Shown here in pieces: positions 1 through 8,027 of a DNA stretch of 33,288 bases (position 1 is its first letter; every line of letters starts with the position of its first letter). Source of the stretch: an uncultured Collinsella sp. Lineage in GTDB: Bacteria; Actinomycetota; Coriobacteriia; Coriobacteriales; Coriobacteriaceae. Both the position numbers and the translations under genes were made by a program. The stretch is from the NCBI GenBank assembly GCA_902493615.1, contig CABUQK010000006.1:1-33288 (forward strand), in the 5' to 3' direction. Below the pieces are notes generated by a model, which saw only the letters and a program-made list of their open reading frames with translations, made no database searches and was not told where the DNA came from.

Positions 1-1135
1 CACCAAAGATGGGGGCATCCGGGTCCTCGTTGATGGCGATAACGCACTCTGCCCCACCGATGCCGGCAAGATGCTGGATGGCGCCCGAAACACCGATACT
101 CACGAGAAGCTTGGGCGAAACCGATACGCCGGTCTGGCCAATCTGATGGCGATACTCCAACCAGCCGGCCTCCACGACAGGTCGCGTGCAACCAAGCTCG
201 GCTCCCAAAGCCTCGGCGAGCCTTCGCATCAGGGGCAGATTCTTCTTGGAGCCAATGCCGCGGCCCACCACGACCAAGCGTTCGGCATCGGCGATCGAGG
301 CCTGCTGCCTCCACTCCTCGGCGGGAATCGAGATCTCGACACGAGCCTTAGCATCATCCGCAAGCGATATCTGGGTGATCGTGCCGGAGCGGTCGTAGTC
401 AAAGTCGGGCGCCTTAAAGATGCCGGGACGAACTGTTGCCATCTGGGGACGATGATTGGGGCAGACGATGGTGGCCATCAGGTTGCCGCCAAACGCCGGA
501 CGCGTCTGTTGCAGCAGTCCCGTCTCCGTATCCATCGAAAGTACGGTGCAGTCAGCCGTAAGGCCCGTCTGCAAGCGCACGGCAACGCCGGGTGCCAGTT
601 CGCGGCCAAAAGCGGTCGCACCGTATAGGATGGCCTCGGGTTTGCGTTCGGCTACCAAATCGCAGATCAAGCGGGCGTAGACCTCCGCATCGTTTTGGCG
701 CAGGCGCTCGTCGCGACAGGCCAGGACTTCGTCGGCGCCCGCGCAAACCAGATGCTCCAGGTCGCCGAGAGAACCCTCGGGACCCATACCGATCAGTGCC
801 ACCAGACGGCAGTCGCGAGCATCGGCAAGCTCACGCCCCTTGCCCATGAGCTCGTAGGCCACGGGAGCCACGGCGTCGTGCTCGTCAGTCTGCACGAAGA
901 CCCAAATGTCTCGATATGCATCAAGGTCCACCGCACCAGCGGCCTCGTCACGCTCGATCGAGATAGCGTTGACAGGGCAGGCGTCGACGCACCCACCGCA
1001 TAGGATGCAGCCGTCGGTTACGCGGGCGCATCGGCTGGGTCGCTCGCCTTCCACTACGATGCCGCCCGAGGCACAGGCGCGAACGCAGCGACCGCAGCCG
1101 ATACAGGCTTCGCTATCGATAATCAGTCCGCTCAT
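1..1135 (-). CDS. etfA: Electron transfer flavoprotein alpha subunit with N-terminal 2[4Fe-4S] ferredoxin domain (partial)
   Basis: Alpha subunit of an electron-transferring flavoprotein, which with EtfB passes electrons between a dehydrogenase flavin, NAD and ferredoxin. The reading frame opens with ATG at 1135, directly after the etfB stop codon (no gap). Residues 10-60 hold two ferredoxin cysteine clusters (CIGCGRCVRAC and CILCGGCVDACP), absent from ordinary EtfA and typical of the enlarged subunit of lactate- and caffeyl-CoA-linked Etf complexes. The visible 3' part contains the FAD-binding signature region SGAIQHLAGI and AINEDPDAPIFG, so roughly the last 40 residues and the stop codon lie beyond the window. 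It is the last gene of the dehydrogenase-etfB-etfA operon. Recognition of the family is firm; the lactate linkage is inferred from the upstream gene. Confidence 0.93.
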   Translation of the reverse strand, partial: MSGLIIDSEACIGCGRCVRACASGGIVVEGERPSRCARVTDGCILCGGCVDACPVNAISIERDEAAGAVDLDAYRDIWVFVQTDEHDAVAPVAYELMGKGRELADARDCRLVALIGMGPEGSLGDLEHLVCAGADEVLACRDERLRQNDAEVYARLICDLVAERKPEAILYGATAFGRELAPGVAVRLQTGLTADCTVLSMDTETGLLQQTRPAFGGNLMATIVCPNHRPQMATVRPGIFKAPDFDYDRSGTITQISLADDAKARVEISIPAEEWRQQASIADAERLVVVGRGIGSKKNLPLMRRLAEALGAELGCTRPVVEAGWLEYRHQIGQTGVSVSPKLLVSIGVSGAIQHLAGIGGAECVIAINEDPDAPIFG

Positions 1136-1951
1136 CTATGCCATCCCCTCGATAATCTTGGCAAGCTTTGCCGCCTGCTCGGACGCCGTCCCCTCAACGG
1201 CCTCGCACGTTTGGTCACGGTCGGGCACAAACGAGCGCACGACCTGTGTCGGCGACCCGGCAAGACCGCAACGCGCGGGGTCGGCGTTCACGTCGGCGGC
1301 ACTGACCACGCACACGTCCGCCTCCTCCGCCGCGCGAATACCGGCAATACTCGGCATACGCAACTGGCCAATCTCCTTGGCAGTCGTCATCGCGCACGGC
1401 ATCTCAAGATAGACCGTCTCCTCGCCGGCATCGCAACCGTGAACGAGCGAAAGCGCACCGCACGTCGTAAAACCTGCGCTCTGCACGCAGCTCACATCGG
1501 TCACGCAGGGAATCTCAAAGGCGCCGGCAAGCTCGGGGCCAATCTGGGCCGTATCGCCATCCACCGCCATCTTGCCGCAGATGAGCAGGTCGAAGTCCTC
1601 GTCGAGCGCCTCGATGCCGCACTTGAGGGCATAGGTGGTTGCCAGGGTATCGGCACCCGCAAAGGCGCGATCGGTTAGCAGCAGCGCGTCGTCGGCGCCT
1701 CGGGCGATGCAGTCGCGCAATAGCGATTCAGTCGCGGGGATGCCCATCGACACCACCGTTACGCGCACGTCCATGCCAAAGCCGATAAAGTCGTCCTTCA
1801 GCGCCAGCGCGCATTCTAGGGCACTTGCATCGAAGGGATTAATGACCGCCTGCTTGCCATCACGCACGATGGTATTGGTCTTGGGGTCCATCTTGACCTC
1901 GGTGCTGCCCGGCACCGCCTTGACGCACACTACCATATGGAAATCGCTCAT
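1136..1951 (-). CDS. etfB: Electron transfer flavoprotein beta subunit
   Basis: Beta subunit of the Etf heterodimer. The protein (271 aa from the ATG at 1951) shows the family's opening VCVKAVP, the early NPFDASALECAL stretch and the later DLLICGKMAVDGDTAQIGPELA nucleotide-binding region, at the usual length of about 260-270 residues. A GTG at 1957 in the same frame would add two residues and overlap the upstream stop by 4 nt; the ATG is preferred because AAAGGGGG then lies 9 nt upstream. Its stop abuts the etfA start, so the two subunits are probably translationally coupled. In confurcating Etf proteins the beta subunit carries the bifurcating FAD and binds NAD(H); whether this one does is not decided by the sequence alone. 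Confidence 0.93.
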   Translation of the reverse strand: MSDFHMVVCVKAVPGSTEVKMDPKTNTIVRDGKQAVINPFDASALECALALKDDFIGFGMDVRVTVVSMGIPATESLLRDCIARGADDALLLTDRAFAGADTLATTYALKCGIEALDEDFDLLICGKMAVDGDTAQIGPELAGAFEIPCVTDVSCVQSAGFTTCGALSLVHGCDAGEETVYLEMPCAMTTAKEIGQLRMPSIAGIRAAEEADVCVVSAADVNADPARCGLAGSPTQVVRSFVPDRDQTCEAVEGTASEQAAKLAKIIEGMA

Positions 1952-1953
1952 CT

Positions 1954-3555
1954 TCACGCGCCCCCTTTCTGGACGAGCTCATCCAAGAGCTTCTCCGAAA
2001 ACAGGTTACCGCGACCCAGCTGCCCGGCAGGATCGAGCTGGAGCTTGAGCCGCGCCGACTCGACCATGGCCTCGTGACCGTACATCGTCTCCAAGAAGCC
2101 CGCCTTGATCTTGCCGACGCCGTGTTCTGCGGAGACGGCGCCGCCCATAGCAGTTACCTCGGCAGCCCACTGGGCAAACAACTCGCCACCGCGACGGTAA
2201 TCCTGTGCATCGCGCGGCAGGATGTTCACATGCAGATGGTTGTTGCCGATGTGCCCCCAGGCAGCAGATTCAAGCCCGCTTTCGGCCAGTGTGCGGCGAT
2301 AGAGGGCCACGACATCGGCAAGGCGTGCATTGGGCACCGACATGTCCGAACCCAGTTTGGTGATGGTGGGATCCGTGCGGCGACGCTCGTCGATAAGCAT
2401 ATTGACGCTCTCGGGGACCGCATGGCGGAAGAACCGCTGGCACTCGCGATCGACCTCGGTGCGCGCGACCCATGTCGCATCGTCGCTGCCGCCCGCAAGC
2501 TCCAGTACCCACCCCAAGTGATACAGCTCCTCAGTCGCCTGAACTTCGTCGTCGCAGTCGAGCTCCACGTAGACACAGACCTTGGCCTCTTTGTCGAGCG
2601 CCGGCAGCGAGGCGAACGCGGTCGACTGCTCACGCTGACGACGCAGGATATCCAGGGCGCCCGCATCGAAATATTCGATGGCAGCCGCGTGGGACAGGAC
2701 GGGACGCACAGAATCGGTGAAGGACACGGCCTTGTCTTCGCTGTCGAAGAAGCAGCTCACGCCCCAAACGACCGCAGGCGCCGCCTGCAGGGCAATCTCG
2801 AGCTCGGTGATGACGCCGATTGTGCCACATGCACCGATAAACAGATCGATGGCATCCATATCGTCAGCAACGAAATAGCCCGAAGCATTTTTGGTCTTGG
2901 GCATGGTGTAGTCGGGAAGGTCGAGCTCGAGCGCGCGGCCCTCTGCCGTCACAAGCGACAGGTGGCGACCCTGGGCAAAAGCCTCGCCGCGCTGAAGCTC
3001 AAGCAAATCGCCATCAGCCAGCGCGACGCGGAGTCCCGTGATATGTGGGCGCATGGGGCCGTAGGCGTAGCTGCGGGCACCGGAGGCGTTACATGCCGCC
3101 ATGCCGCCCAGACAGGCAGATGCCTCGGTGGGATCGGTGGGAAAAAACTGCTCGGGGGCCTCTTGGAACTCCTCGTAGGCCTCAAGCGATGCCTGGTCCC
3201 AACCAGCGGTCGGCAGCACCTTCTTGCCCAGCTGCTTGCGCAGTTCCGAGAGCACAACGCCCGGCTCCACGCGCAGCAGAAATTGGCCTTGTTCATCGCG
3301 GCGAAGGCCCAAGTAGCGATTCATGCGGGAAGTATTGAGAATGTGACCGCCATGAGGCACGGCGCCGGCGGCAAGGCCGGTCCGGGCGCCCTGAACCGTC
3401 ACCGGGACACGCTCGACATGGAGCTTTTTCAAAATGGCGCGGACCTCGTCCTCCGTTGTCGGAAACGAGATGCTCGAGGCCTCGCCCGATGTGCGAGACT
3501 CATCGCGACCATACTCTTCGAACTCGTCGGTGAAGGGTTTAATGGTTGCAGGCAC
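1954..3555 (-). CDS. FAD-dependent lactate/glycolate-type dehydrogenase (GlcD family), probable Etf partner
   Basis: FAD-binding oxidoreductase of 533 aa in the GlcD / D-lactate dehydrogenase family, oxidising a 2-hydroxy acid and handing electrons to the adjacent Etf. The N-terminal FAD_binding_4 (PCMH) domain shows VTVQGARTGLAAGAVPHGG followed by VEPGVVLSEL; the C-terminal FAD-oxidase domain shows WGHIGNNHLHVNILP and AVSAEHGVGKIKAGFL, the usual histidine-rich active-site motifs. The start is GTG at 3555, chosen because AAAGGGGGAG lies about 5 nt upstream. Gene order dehydrogenase-etfB-etfA with the ferredoxin-fused EtfA resembles the LctBCD lactate dehydrogenase of Acetobacterium woodii, which drives endergonic lactate oxidation by NAD by coupling to ferredoxin oxidation. 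D-lactate as substrate is inferred; another 2-hydroxy acid is possible. Confidence 0.85.
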   Translation of the reverse strand: MPATIKPFTDEFEEYGRDESRTSGEASSISFPTTEDEVRAILKKLHVERVPVTVQGARTGLAAGAVPHGGHILNTSRMNRYLGLRRDEQGQFLLRVEPGVVLSELRKQLGKKVLPTAGWDQASLEAYEEFQEAPEQFFPTDPTEASACLGGMAACNASGARSYAYGPMRPHITGLRVALADGDLLELQRGEAFAQGRHLSLVTAEGRALELDLPDYTMPKTKNASGYFVADDMDAIDLFIGACGTIGVITELEIALQAAPAVVWGVSCFFDSEDKAVSFTDSVRPVLSHAAAIEYFDAGALDILRRQREQSTAFASLPALDKEAKVCVYVELDCDDEVQATEELYHLGWVLELAGGSDDATWVARTEVDRECQRFFRHAVPESVNMLIDERRRTDPTITKLGSDMSVPNARLADVVALYRRTLAESGLESAAWGHIGNNHLHVNILPRDAQDYRRGGELFAQWAAEVTAMGGAVSAEHGVGKIKAGFLETMYGHEAMVESARLKLQLDPAGQLGRGNLFSEKLLDELVQKGGA

Positions 3556-3899
3556 GCGAACTCCCCCTTTAGCTAACTACAGTGTTTGCAGGGAGATGTT
3601 ACCGCATCGTTTCGTCGACGTGTTCGAGACCGTCTCCATAATTGGCGTTTTTTACGTTCGTGTAATTCGGTGAGCGGCTGGATTTCCTCGACAGACGATG
3701 CTTTTGACACATATAGCCCCGCCGTCGCCGACCGCGCGATTGTCGCTCGAAAAAAGTTGGAGTATTTTTTGCCGCCATTTACCTGCGGAGACGCCAATCC
3801 GTCAAGCATTTGGTCAGAAATTGGTCAAGTAGCGGCTGATACCGTCGGCGTCGACAGCCAAACCGATAGTAGTTTTGGCCCAGAAGCAGGGAGGTTCCC
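3556..3899. other. Divergent intergenic region without a gene
   Basis: A 344-bp stretch between the divergent dehydrogenase operon and the envelope operon. It should hold both promoters, but no convincing pair of boxes was found: TTGACA at 3704-3709 has no matching -10 at 16-18 bp. TTGGTCA occurs twice close together (3810 and 3821), which could be a regulator site. No coding region on either strand has a ribosome site or recognisable protein. Confidence 0.5.
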
Positions 3900-4196
3900 A
3901 TGGCATATTACTGGCCCCAGTACGGCATCGCCATCGAAGTCGACGACGATCCCCATCTCCTGCCTTTTGACGAAGAGGCATTCCCCGATACGACGGTCTA
4001 CCACGTTACCACCGATGTGATCTGCGACCCCGAGTCGTTCTCGGCGCTCGCCCACCACATCGCGCATATCCACGACATCGAGCTCCCTCCCGACTTCGAC
4101 GAGCTTGTCTACTCGCGCCGCCTGATGCTTCACATGCTCTTTGGAGCGGACCCGTCCACCTTTGCGCGCATCTATGCCGCCAAGGATGCCGCATGA
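3900..4196 (+). CDS. Hypothetical 98-aa acidic protein, first gene of envelope operon
   Basis: Not recognised. A 98-residue protein without signal peptide or membrane segment, rich in Asp, Glu, His and Tyr (opening MAYYWPQYGIAIEVDDD, middle HHIAHIHDIELPPDFDEL), so probably cytoplasmic. The ATG has GGGAGG 5-6 nt upstream. Its stop overlaps the next start by 4 nt (ATGA), so it is co-translated with the membrane-anchored protein and heads the surface-protein operon. No catalytic motif is visible. The good ribosome site, overlap and GC-rich codon use support a real gene; function unknown. Confidence 0.75.
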   Translation: MAYYWPQYGIAIEVDDDPHLLPFDEEAFPDTTVYHVTTDVICDPESFSALAHHIAHIHDIELPPDFDELVYSRRLMLHMLFGADPSTFARIYAAKDAA

Positions 4197-4702
4197 GCGC
4201 GAAGAAGCCGCCCCACTTTGCAGGTCTGGGGCATCGCAGGAAGCTCATCGTTGCCTGCTTGGCCATCGTCTGTGCCCTTGTCGCCGTAGGACTATACGCT
4301 TGGCAGTCGCAGCCCGTACCCGAGACGGGCGCTTCGGTTACGACGGCCGAGGGCAAAACGCGTCAGGAAATCCAAGATGAGCTCGACGCCATCGTCCGCG
4401 ACAACATGATGACGATTTCGGTCGCACCGGTCGCTCAGCTGCAGGAGGACGGCAAGCTGCGCGTCAACGTGCAAAACGTCCAAGACAATAAATTTCCCCA
4501 GCGATTCCGCGTCATCCAAAACGACGAGACCATGTACGAATCCGGTGTGGTCGAGACCGGCAAGACAATCGAAACGTGCCCCGCCGGCGACATCAAAGAA
4601 GGCGAGGCGTACATCGAGATCCAGGCACTCGATGCAAAGACCCTCGACAGCCACGGCAATCCGACACGTGTCAAGGTACGGGTTGAGCAAGCCGAGAACT
4701 AG
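4193..4702 (+). CDS. Membrane-anchored extracytoplasmic protein of unknown function (169 aa)
   Basis: A 169-aa protein with a basic N-terminus and one hydrophobic segment at about residues 18-36 (LIVACLAIVCALVAVGLYAW), then a predicted outside domain of about 130 residues. That domain reads like a beta-sandwich: MMTISVAPVAQLQEDGKLRV, then VQDNKFPQRFRV and YESGVVETGKTIE, a pattern seen in small surface proteins of Gram-positive bacteria (family impression, not verified). The segment lacks an obvious cleavage site, so it is probably an uncleaved anchor. The start overlaps the preceding stop by 4 nt; an 89-nt gap separates it from the next exported protein. Role unknown; the context suggests cell-surface assembly. 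Confidence 0.75.
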   Translation: MSAKKPPHFAGLGHRRKLIVACLAIVCALVAVGLYAWQSQPVPETGASVTTAEGKTRQEIQDELDAIVRDNMMTISVAPVAQLQEDGKLRVNVQNVQDNKFPQRFRVIQNDETMYESGVVETGKTIETCPAGDIKEGEAYIEIQALDAKTLDSHGNPTRVKVRVEQAEN

Positions 4703-4791
4703 CTTTCCGGCCGACGCGGCACCGCACGTAATTCACCAGCATTCGTCCAATCATCGCGGGGACGGTCCGCGGCGAATAGAAAGGAACAACC

Positions 4792-5391
4792 ATGGACATC
4801 ACCAGGAACATGAACGGAGCCAGAGTGCTCGTCGTGGGCGCAGGGCTCGCGCTCGCGCTCGCAATGGGCGCGGCCCCGACGCCAGCTATGGCAGCCGGGC
4901 GCGTTGGAACCACGAAAGTAATGGTCAGGACCGAGATCGACAACGTTGAGTTCAAAGTTCCGACGGTTATTCCCTTCGTCGCCAAGGCCGACGGCACGCT
5001 TCAGGGCCCCTCAGAAGACGCGACCACCATCGACAATCATTCGGCCTACGGCATCCATGTCACCAACATGAAGATCGACGCCATGAACACCTGGACCATT
5101 GCTGCCGACGCCAAGGCCGGAACCGCACAGAACTCCATCGACTTTAAGGTCGGCCCCGACGGCGCACTCCAGAACGCCAGCGCCGCAATGCAGAAGACAG
5201 GCCTCGATCTTTCCAAGAACGCGGCCTTCGACATGGGCTACCAGGGCATTGCCGGCGGCACGGACAAAATCAAGCTCAAGACAAGCGGAAACGTCGCCCG
5301 CGTCACGCGCGACATCTTCCGCGTAACCGGCGAAGGCGATCAGGTTGCGACGATCACCTGGACGGTCGAGCCCGGTGCGCACACGGCATAA
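4792..5391 (+). CDS. Exported protein with WxL-like motifs (199 aa)
   Basis: Secreted protein with a clear type I signal peptide: hydrophobic core at about residues 12-28 and likely cleavage after AMA near residue 34. The mature part has no membrane anchor. It contains NTWTIAADA in the middle and ends with ATITWTVEPGA. This arrangement of two Trp-Thr motifs, one internal and one at the C-terminus, recalls WxL-domain proteins of Firmicutes, which bind peptidoglycan non-covalently; the match is by eye and weak. GAAAGGAACAACC precedes the ATG. The next gene, encoding a small sortase-anchored protein, begins inside its 3' end, and WxL gene clusters typically include such a small LPXTG protein. 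Homology to WxL is inference; export is well supported. Confidence 0.75.
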   Translation: MDITRNMNGARVLVVGAGLALALAMGAAPTPAMAAGRVGTTKVMVRTEIDNVEFKVPTVIPFVAKADGTLQGPSEDATTIDNHSAYGIHVTNMKIDAMNTWTIAADAKAGTAQNSIDFKVGPDGALQNASAAMQKTGLDLSKNAAFDMGYQGIAGGTDKIKLKTSGNVARVTRDIFRVTGEGDQVATITWTVEPGAHTA

Positions 5392-5656
5392 GGCCGTCGC
5401 CCTGGCCGCCGCCGTCAGCATCCTAGCGTTTGGGCCAGCCATGGCCTTTGCCCAGCAAGAACAGGCGCAGGCCGCCACGCAAGTGACGGTCGACCTCTCG
5501 GAGCTCGACCGCGGCGACCGCGAGGAACCGTTGGCGCAGACAGGCGACAGACGATGGCTCTTGGCAGCAGGCGCCACAGCAGCAGGCGCGGGAACCGCCG
5601 GCCTCGGTCTGCACATCAAACGCAGCCAGAAACAAAACACGGACAGGCCGCACTAA
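5375..5656 (+). CDS. Small sortase-anchored surface protein with LAQTG sorting signal (93 aa)
   Basis: A small exported protein with a complete cell-wall sorting signal. From the GTG at 5375 it starts VRTRHKAVALAAA, a compact signal peptide ending near AMAFAQQ. An exported region of only about 40 residues follows, then LAQTG, a hydrophobic segment (WLLAAGATAAGAGTAGLGL) and a basic tail (KRSQK). LAXTG is the motif preferred by class E sortases of high-GC Gram-positive bacteria. An upstream in-frame ATG at 5345 would put ten extra residues before the signal peptide; the GTG gives the more natural one, although its ribosome site is weak and the start lies 17 nt inside the previous gene, suggesting coupling. 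No sortase gene is in this window. Confidence 0.8.
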   Translation: MRTRHKAVALAAAVSILAFGPAMAFAQQEQAQAATQVTVDLSELDRGDREEPLAQTGDRRWLLAAGATAAGAGTAGLGLHIKRSQKQNTDRPH

Positions 5657-5674
5657 ATTAGCTAAGGAGACCCC

Positions 5675-7105
5675 ATGGCATCGAAGAACCTTTTGCCCGT
5701 CGTCGCACTCTGCGGCGCGCTCGCAACCGGAACGCCTGTCGCCGCTTGGGCGACTCCCGTCATGGCAGACTCCTTACCAGTAGCCCTAAGTTCCGCACCA
5801 AATCCGTCGAGCGCCATTGCGTGCGAGCGTTTTTCGATCGCACAGGCCGTGATCTCAACCTCGGGATGCCTTCGTCGTAATACGGACGGCTCGATAGTCG
5901 TGGATATCAAGCGTTCGAACAAGGCAAACGGCTCCCAGGCGGGGTGCGCCGTCTGCACGTGGCGCTCGGTTGTGTTCGATGCAGATGGCGATCCATACAA
6001 TTTAGAGCTGCGCATCGACATCGCTTCGGTCGATGACTCGGCGAACGGAGCGAAGGTCGCCTTCGACGGTACGTTTTTTGAGAAAGGAGGCGGTATATGG
6101 CTGGGCTGCGCCGCCGCGAATGCAGACGACACGCAGCCCACCCTCTCATTCACGGCATCGTTGCGGCTGACCAAAGCCGGCACCGATGCCATCGCGGCGG
6201 GAGAAGCGTCCCTGCTGTTCTACGCCGTCAGCGCCAAAGACACAGACGCTCATTTCGAGAAACCAGCCGGATCACTCAGCCTTACACGAGGGATAGGGGC
6301 AGGCCCTATTGAAATCGATGCCCACGCGCAAAGCAGGCAACGAATTCTTGCCGACCCGGCGCTTCTCGAAATGGAGTGGAACGGATCCGGAGCCATCGGA
6401 ATTCTCCCCTCCGCGCTTGACGCCAAGACGCTCCCCCCAAACGACGAACCCATCAACGCAACCATACAAGAAGAGAGCGCGGATAAAGAAGCAGGTGCGG
6501 GCGACACGCCGTCGCCGACAAACAGCGTCCCAGCTTCTTTCGAAGCACCGAATGAGCCCGCTACCGATCCAAACGATCCCGAGCTCGCGGACAGCCTGGG
6601 GCTTGCTGATCCTCAAGAGATCGATGAAGGTAACTGCTGCGTGCTTGCCGCGCTCGACCACACAGAGGTCATCGACGCTGCGAACATCGAAGTTGCCGCC
6701 GCCAATCAGCCCGTCCGCAAGTCGGCTATCATCGCATTTCCTGAATCCATCGAAGTCGTCTTTTTGCCATCGGGCGAGGTCGTGGCCCCAACACTGCTCA
6801 CCTTGTTGGGCGCCAAGAATACTCGAAACGAAATTAAAAAGGTCACAGTTGTCGACCCTGCAACCACCGCCAAGCTGCGTCTATACGCCGTTGCCGCAAA
6901 CGGAAGCAAGACCCTGGAATTCGATGGCGACACACTTCTAACCTGGCGACGTCTGGACATTATGCAAGACGTCTCGTACCAGATCGAGCTCGAAGGGTTT
7001 GATCGTGCCCGCGATGCCAATATCATCGCCGCGGCTATTGAATCCCCGCAGCGGCTTATGACACTGCGCTTTGAATACTATCCCTATGTCCCGACAACCA
7101 CCTGA
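5675..7105 (+). CDS. Large exported protein of unknown function (476 aa)
   Basis: A 476-aa protein with a signal peptide (MASKNLLPVVALCGALATG... with cleavage near residue 30) and no C-terminal anchor or sorting signal. The N-terminal part (about 40-230) looks beta-rich, with a CAVC pair near residue 90 and the segment ASLRLTKAGTDAIAAG. A Pro/Asp/Glu-rich low-complexity linker at about 255-310 separates it from a C-terminal domain (about 330-476) ending LRFEYYPYVPTTT. CTAAGGAG lies upstream of the ATG and the gene follows the LAQTG protein by 18 nt, so it closes the five-gene envelope operon. Not recognised as a known family; a structural or adhesive surface role is inferred from context only. 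Confidence 0.75.
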   Translation: MASKNLLPVVALCGALATGTPVAAWATPVMADSLPVALSSAPNPSSAIACERFSIAQAVISTSGCLRRNTDGSIVVDIKRSNKANGSQAGCAVCTWRSVVFDADGDPYNLELRIDIASVDDSANGAKVAFDGTFFEKGGGIWLGCAAANADDTQPTLSFTASLRLTKAGTDAIAAGEASLLFYAVSAKDTDAHFEKPAGSLSLTRGIGAGPIEIDAHAQSRQRILADPALLEMEWNGSGAIGILPSALDAKTLPPNDEPINATIQEESADKEAGAGDTPSPTNSVPASFEAPNEPATDPNDPELADSLGLADPQEIDEGNCCVLAALDHTEVIDAANIEVAAANQPVRKSAIIAFPESIEVVFLPSGEVVAPTLLTLLGAKNTRNEIKKVTVVDPATTAKLRLYAVAANGSKTLEFDGDTLLTWRRLDIMQDVSYQIELEGFDRARDANIIAAAIESPQRLMTLRFEYYPYVPTTT

Positions 7106-7128
7106 GGCTTAAATGCTGCGCATCATTC

Positions 7129-7154
7129 CTAATACCACTTATATAACGTATTAG
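7129..7154. promoter_or_regulatory. AT-rich inverted repeat, possible operator/promoter of the DUF554 gene
   Basis: CTAATAC (7129-7135) and GTATTAG (7148-7154) form a perfect 7-bp inverted repeat around the AT-rich spacer CACTTATATAAC. It lies 70-95 bp upstream of the DUF554 start. With little G or C it is unlikely to be a terminator, and it fits an operator overlapping a -10 box. No regulator is identified. Confidence 0.35.
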
Positions 7155-7223
7155 ATGGGTTGCGATGTGCCTCGCATTTCGTTCTGCTACGATTGCCACG
7201 TTGGCATCAATACAGGAGGGCTC

Positions 7224-7940
7224 ATGCCGGGCTTGGGAACAATCATCAACGTTGCGCTTTTAGTTGCGGGCGGTCTTTTAGGATTAGCGGGCGGCCGCTT
7301 CATTACACCGCGCATCCAAGACACGCTCATGAAAGCATCGGGGCTGTGCGTCCTGTTTATCGGCCTGGGCGGCACCATGCAAAAGATGCTCATCATCGAT
7401 GGAAAGGCGCTAGCGACCACCGGTACCACCATGCTCATCGTCTCATTTGCGCTCGGTTCGCTCATCGGCGAGGCCGTCAACTTGGAAGCCGCCATCGAGA
7501 ACCTTGGCGAATGGCTCAAGCGCAAAACCGGCAGCGAGGGCGATAACGAGTTCACCAACGCTTTTGTCTCGACTTCACTCACCGTGTGTATCGGCGCCAT
7601 GGCCATTGTGGGATCGATCCAGGACGGTCTGCTCGGTGACTGGTCAACGCTTGCCCTGAAAGGCGCATTGGACTGCATCATCGTCTGCACCATGACGGCG
7701 TCGCTTGGCCGCGGCTGCATTTTCTCCGCCCTGCCCGTCGCCGTGTTCCAGGGGACGATCACGTTGTTTGCCGGCGCGCTCTCCCCCATCATGACCACAG
7801 CAGCCCTCAACAGCCTTTCGCTCGTAGGCTCCATGCTCATCTTCTGCGTCGGCGTCAACCTCATCCGTCCTCAGACCTTCCGCACGGCCAATATGCTCCC
7901 CTCCGTCGTCATCGCCGTCATCTACGCCCTCCTGTTCTAA
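7224..7940 (+). CDS. DUF554 family integral membrane protein
   Basis: Polytopic membrane protein of 238 aa in the DUF554 family (YdfK/YqgA type), whose function is not established. It begins MPGLGTIINVALLVAGGLLGLAGGRF, has a hydrophobic stretch every 25-35 residues, and shows the conserved TLMKASGLCVLFIGLGGTM and FVSTSLTVCIGAMAIVGSIQDG regions typical of the family. The ATG at 7224 has CAGGAGGG 3-4 nt upstream; an in-frame ATG at 7155 would add 23 polar residues without a ribosome site. It stands alone between the envelope operon and the defence-type operon. Family call is confident; a transporter role is only suggested by the topology. Confidence 0.85.
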   Translation: MPGLGTIINVALLVAGGLLGLAGGRFITPRIQDTLMKASGLCVLFIGLGGTMQKMLIIDGKALATTGTTMLIVSFALGSLIGEAVNLEAAIENLGEWLKRKTGSEGDNEFTNAFVSTSLTVCIGAMAIVGSIQDGLLGDWSTLALKGALDCIIVCTMTASLGRGCIFSALPVAVFQGTITLFAGALSPIMTTAALNSLSLVGSMLIFCVGVNLIRPQTFRTANMLPSVVIAVIYALLF

Positions 7941-7982
7941 ATCTATCTACGCAGCGGTATCTCGAACACCTGTTTGATGCTG

Positions 7983-7991
7983 TGCTATGAT
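7983..7991 (+). promoter_or_regulatory. Extended -10 promoter candidate for the sngABC operon
   Basis: TGCTATGAT is a good extended -10 element (TGn plus TATGAT) located 37 bp before the GTG start of the TerB-domain gene. No good -35 is present, as is usual for extended -10 promoters. It would start transcription near 7998, giving a leader of about 30 nt containing GAGAGGAGGAG. Confidence 0.45.
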
Positions 7992-8027
7992 ATGAGGTCA
8001 CCGTAGCTGCGTTCGAGAGGAGGAGCG

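Noticed and set aside
2074..3576. 500-codon open frame on the plus strand opposite the FAD dehydrogenase
   Set aside because: It is the GC-rich antisense shadow of a well-recognised gene; the translation has no known domain and no ribosome site.
3704..3709. Perfect TTGACA in the region upstream of the envelope operon
   Set aside because: No acceptable -10 box lies at 16-18 bp, and the position is almost 200 bp from the first gene.
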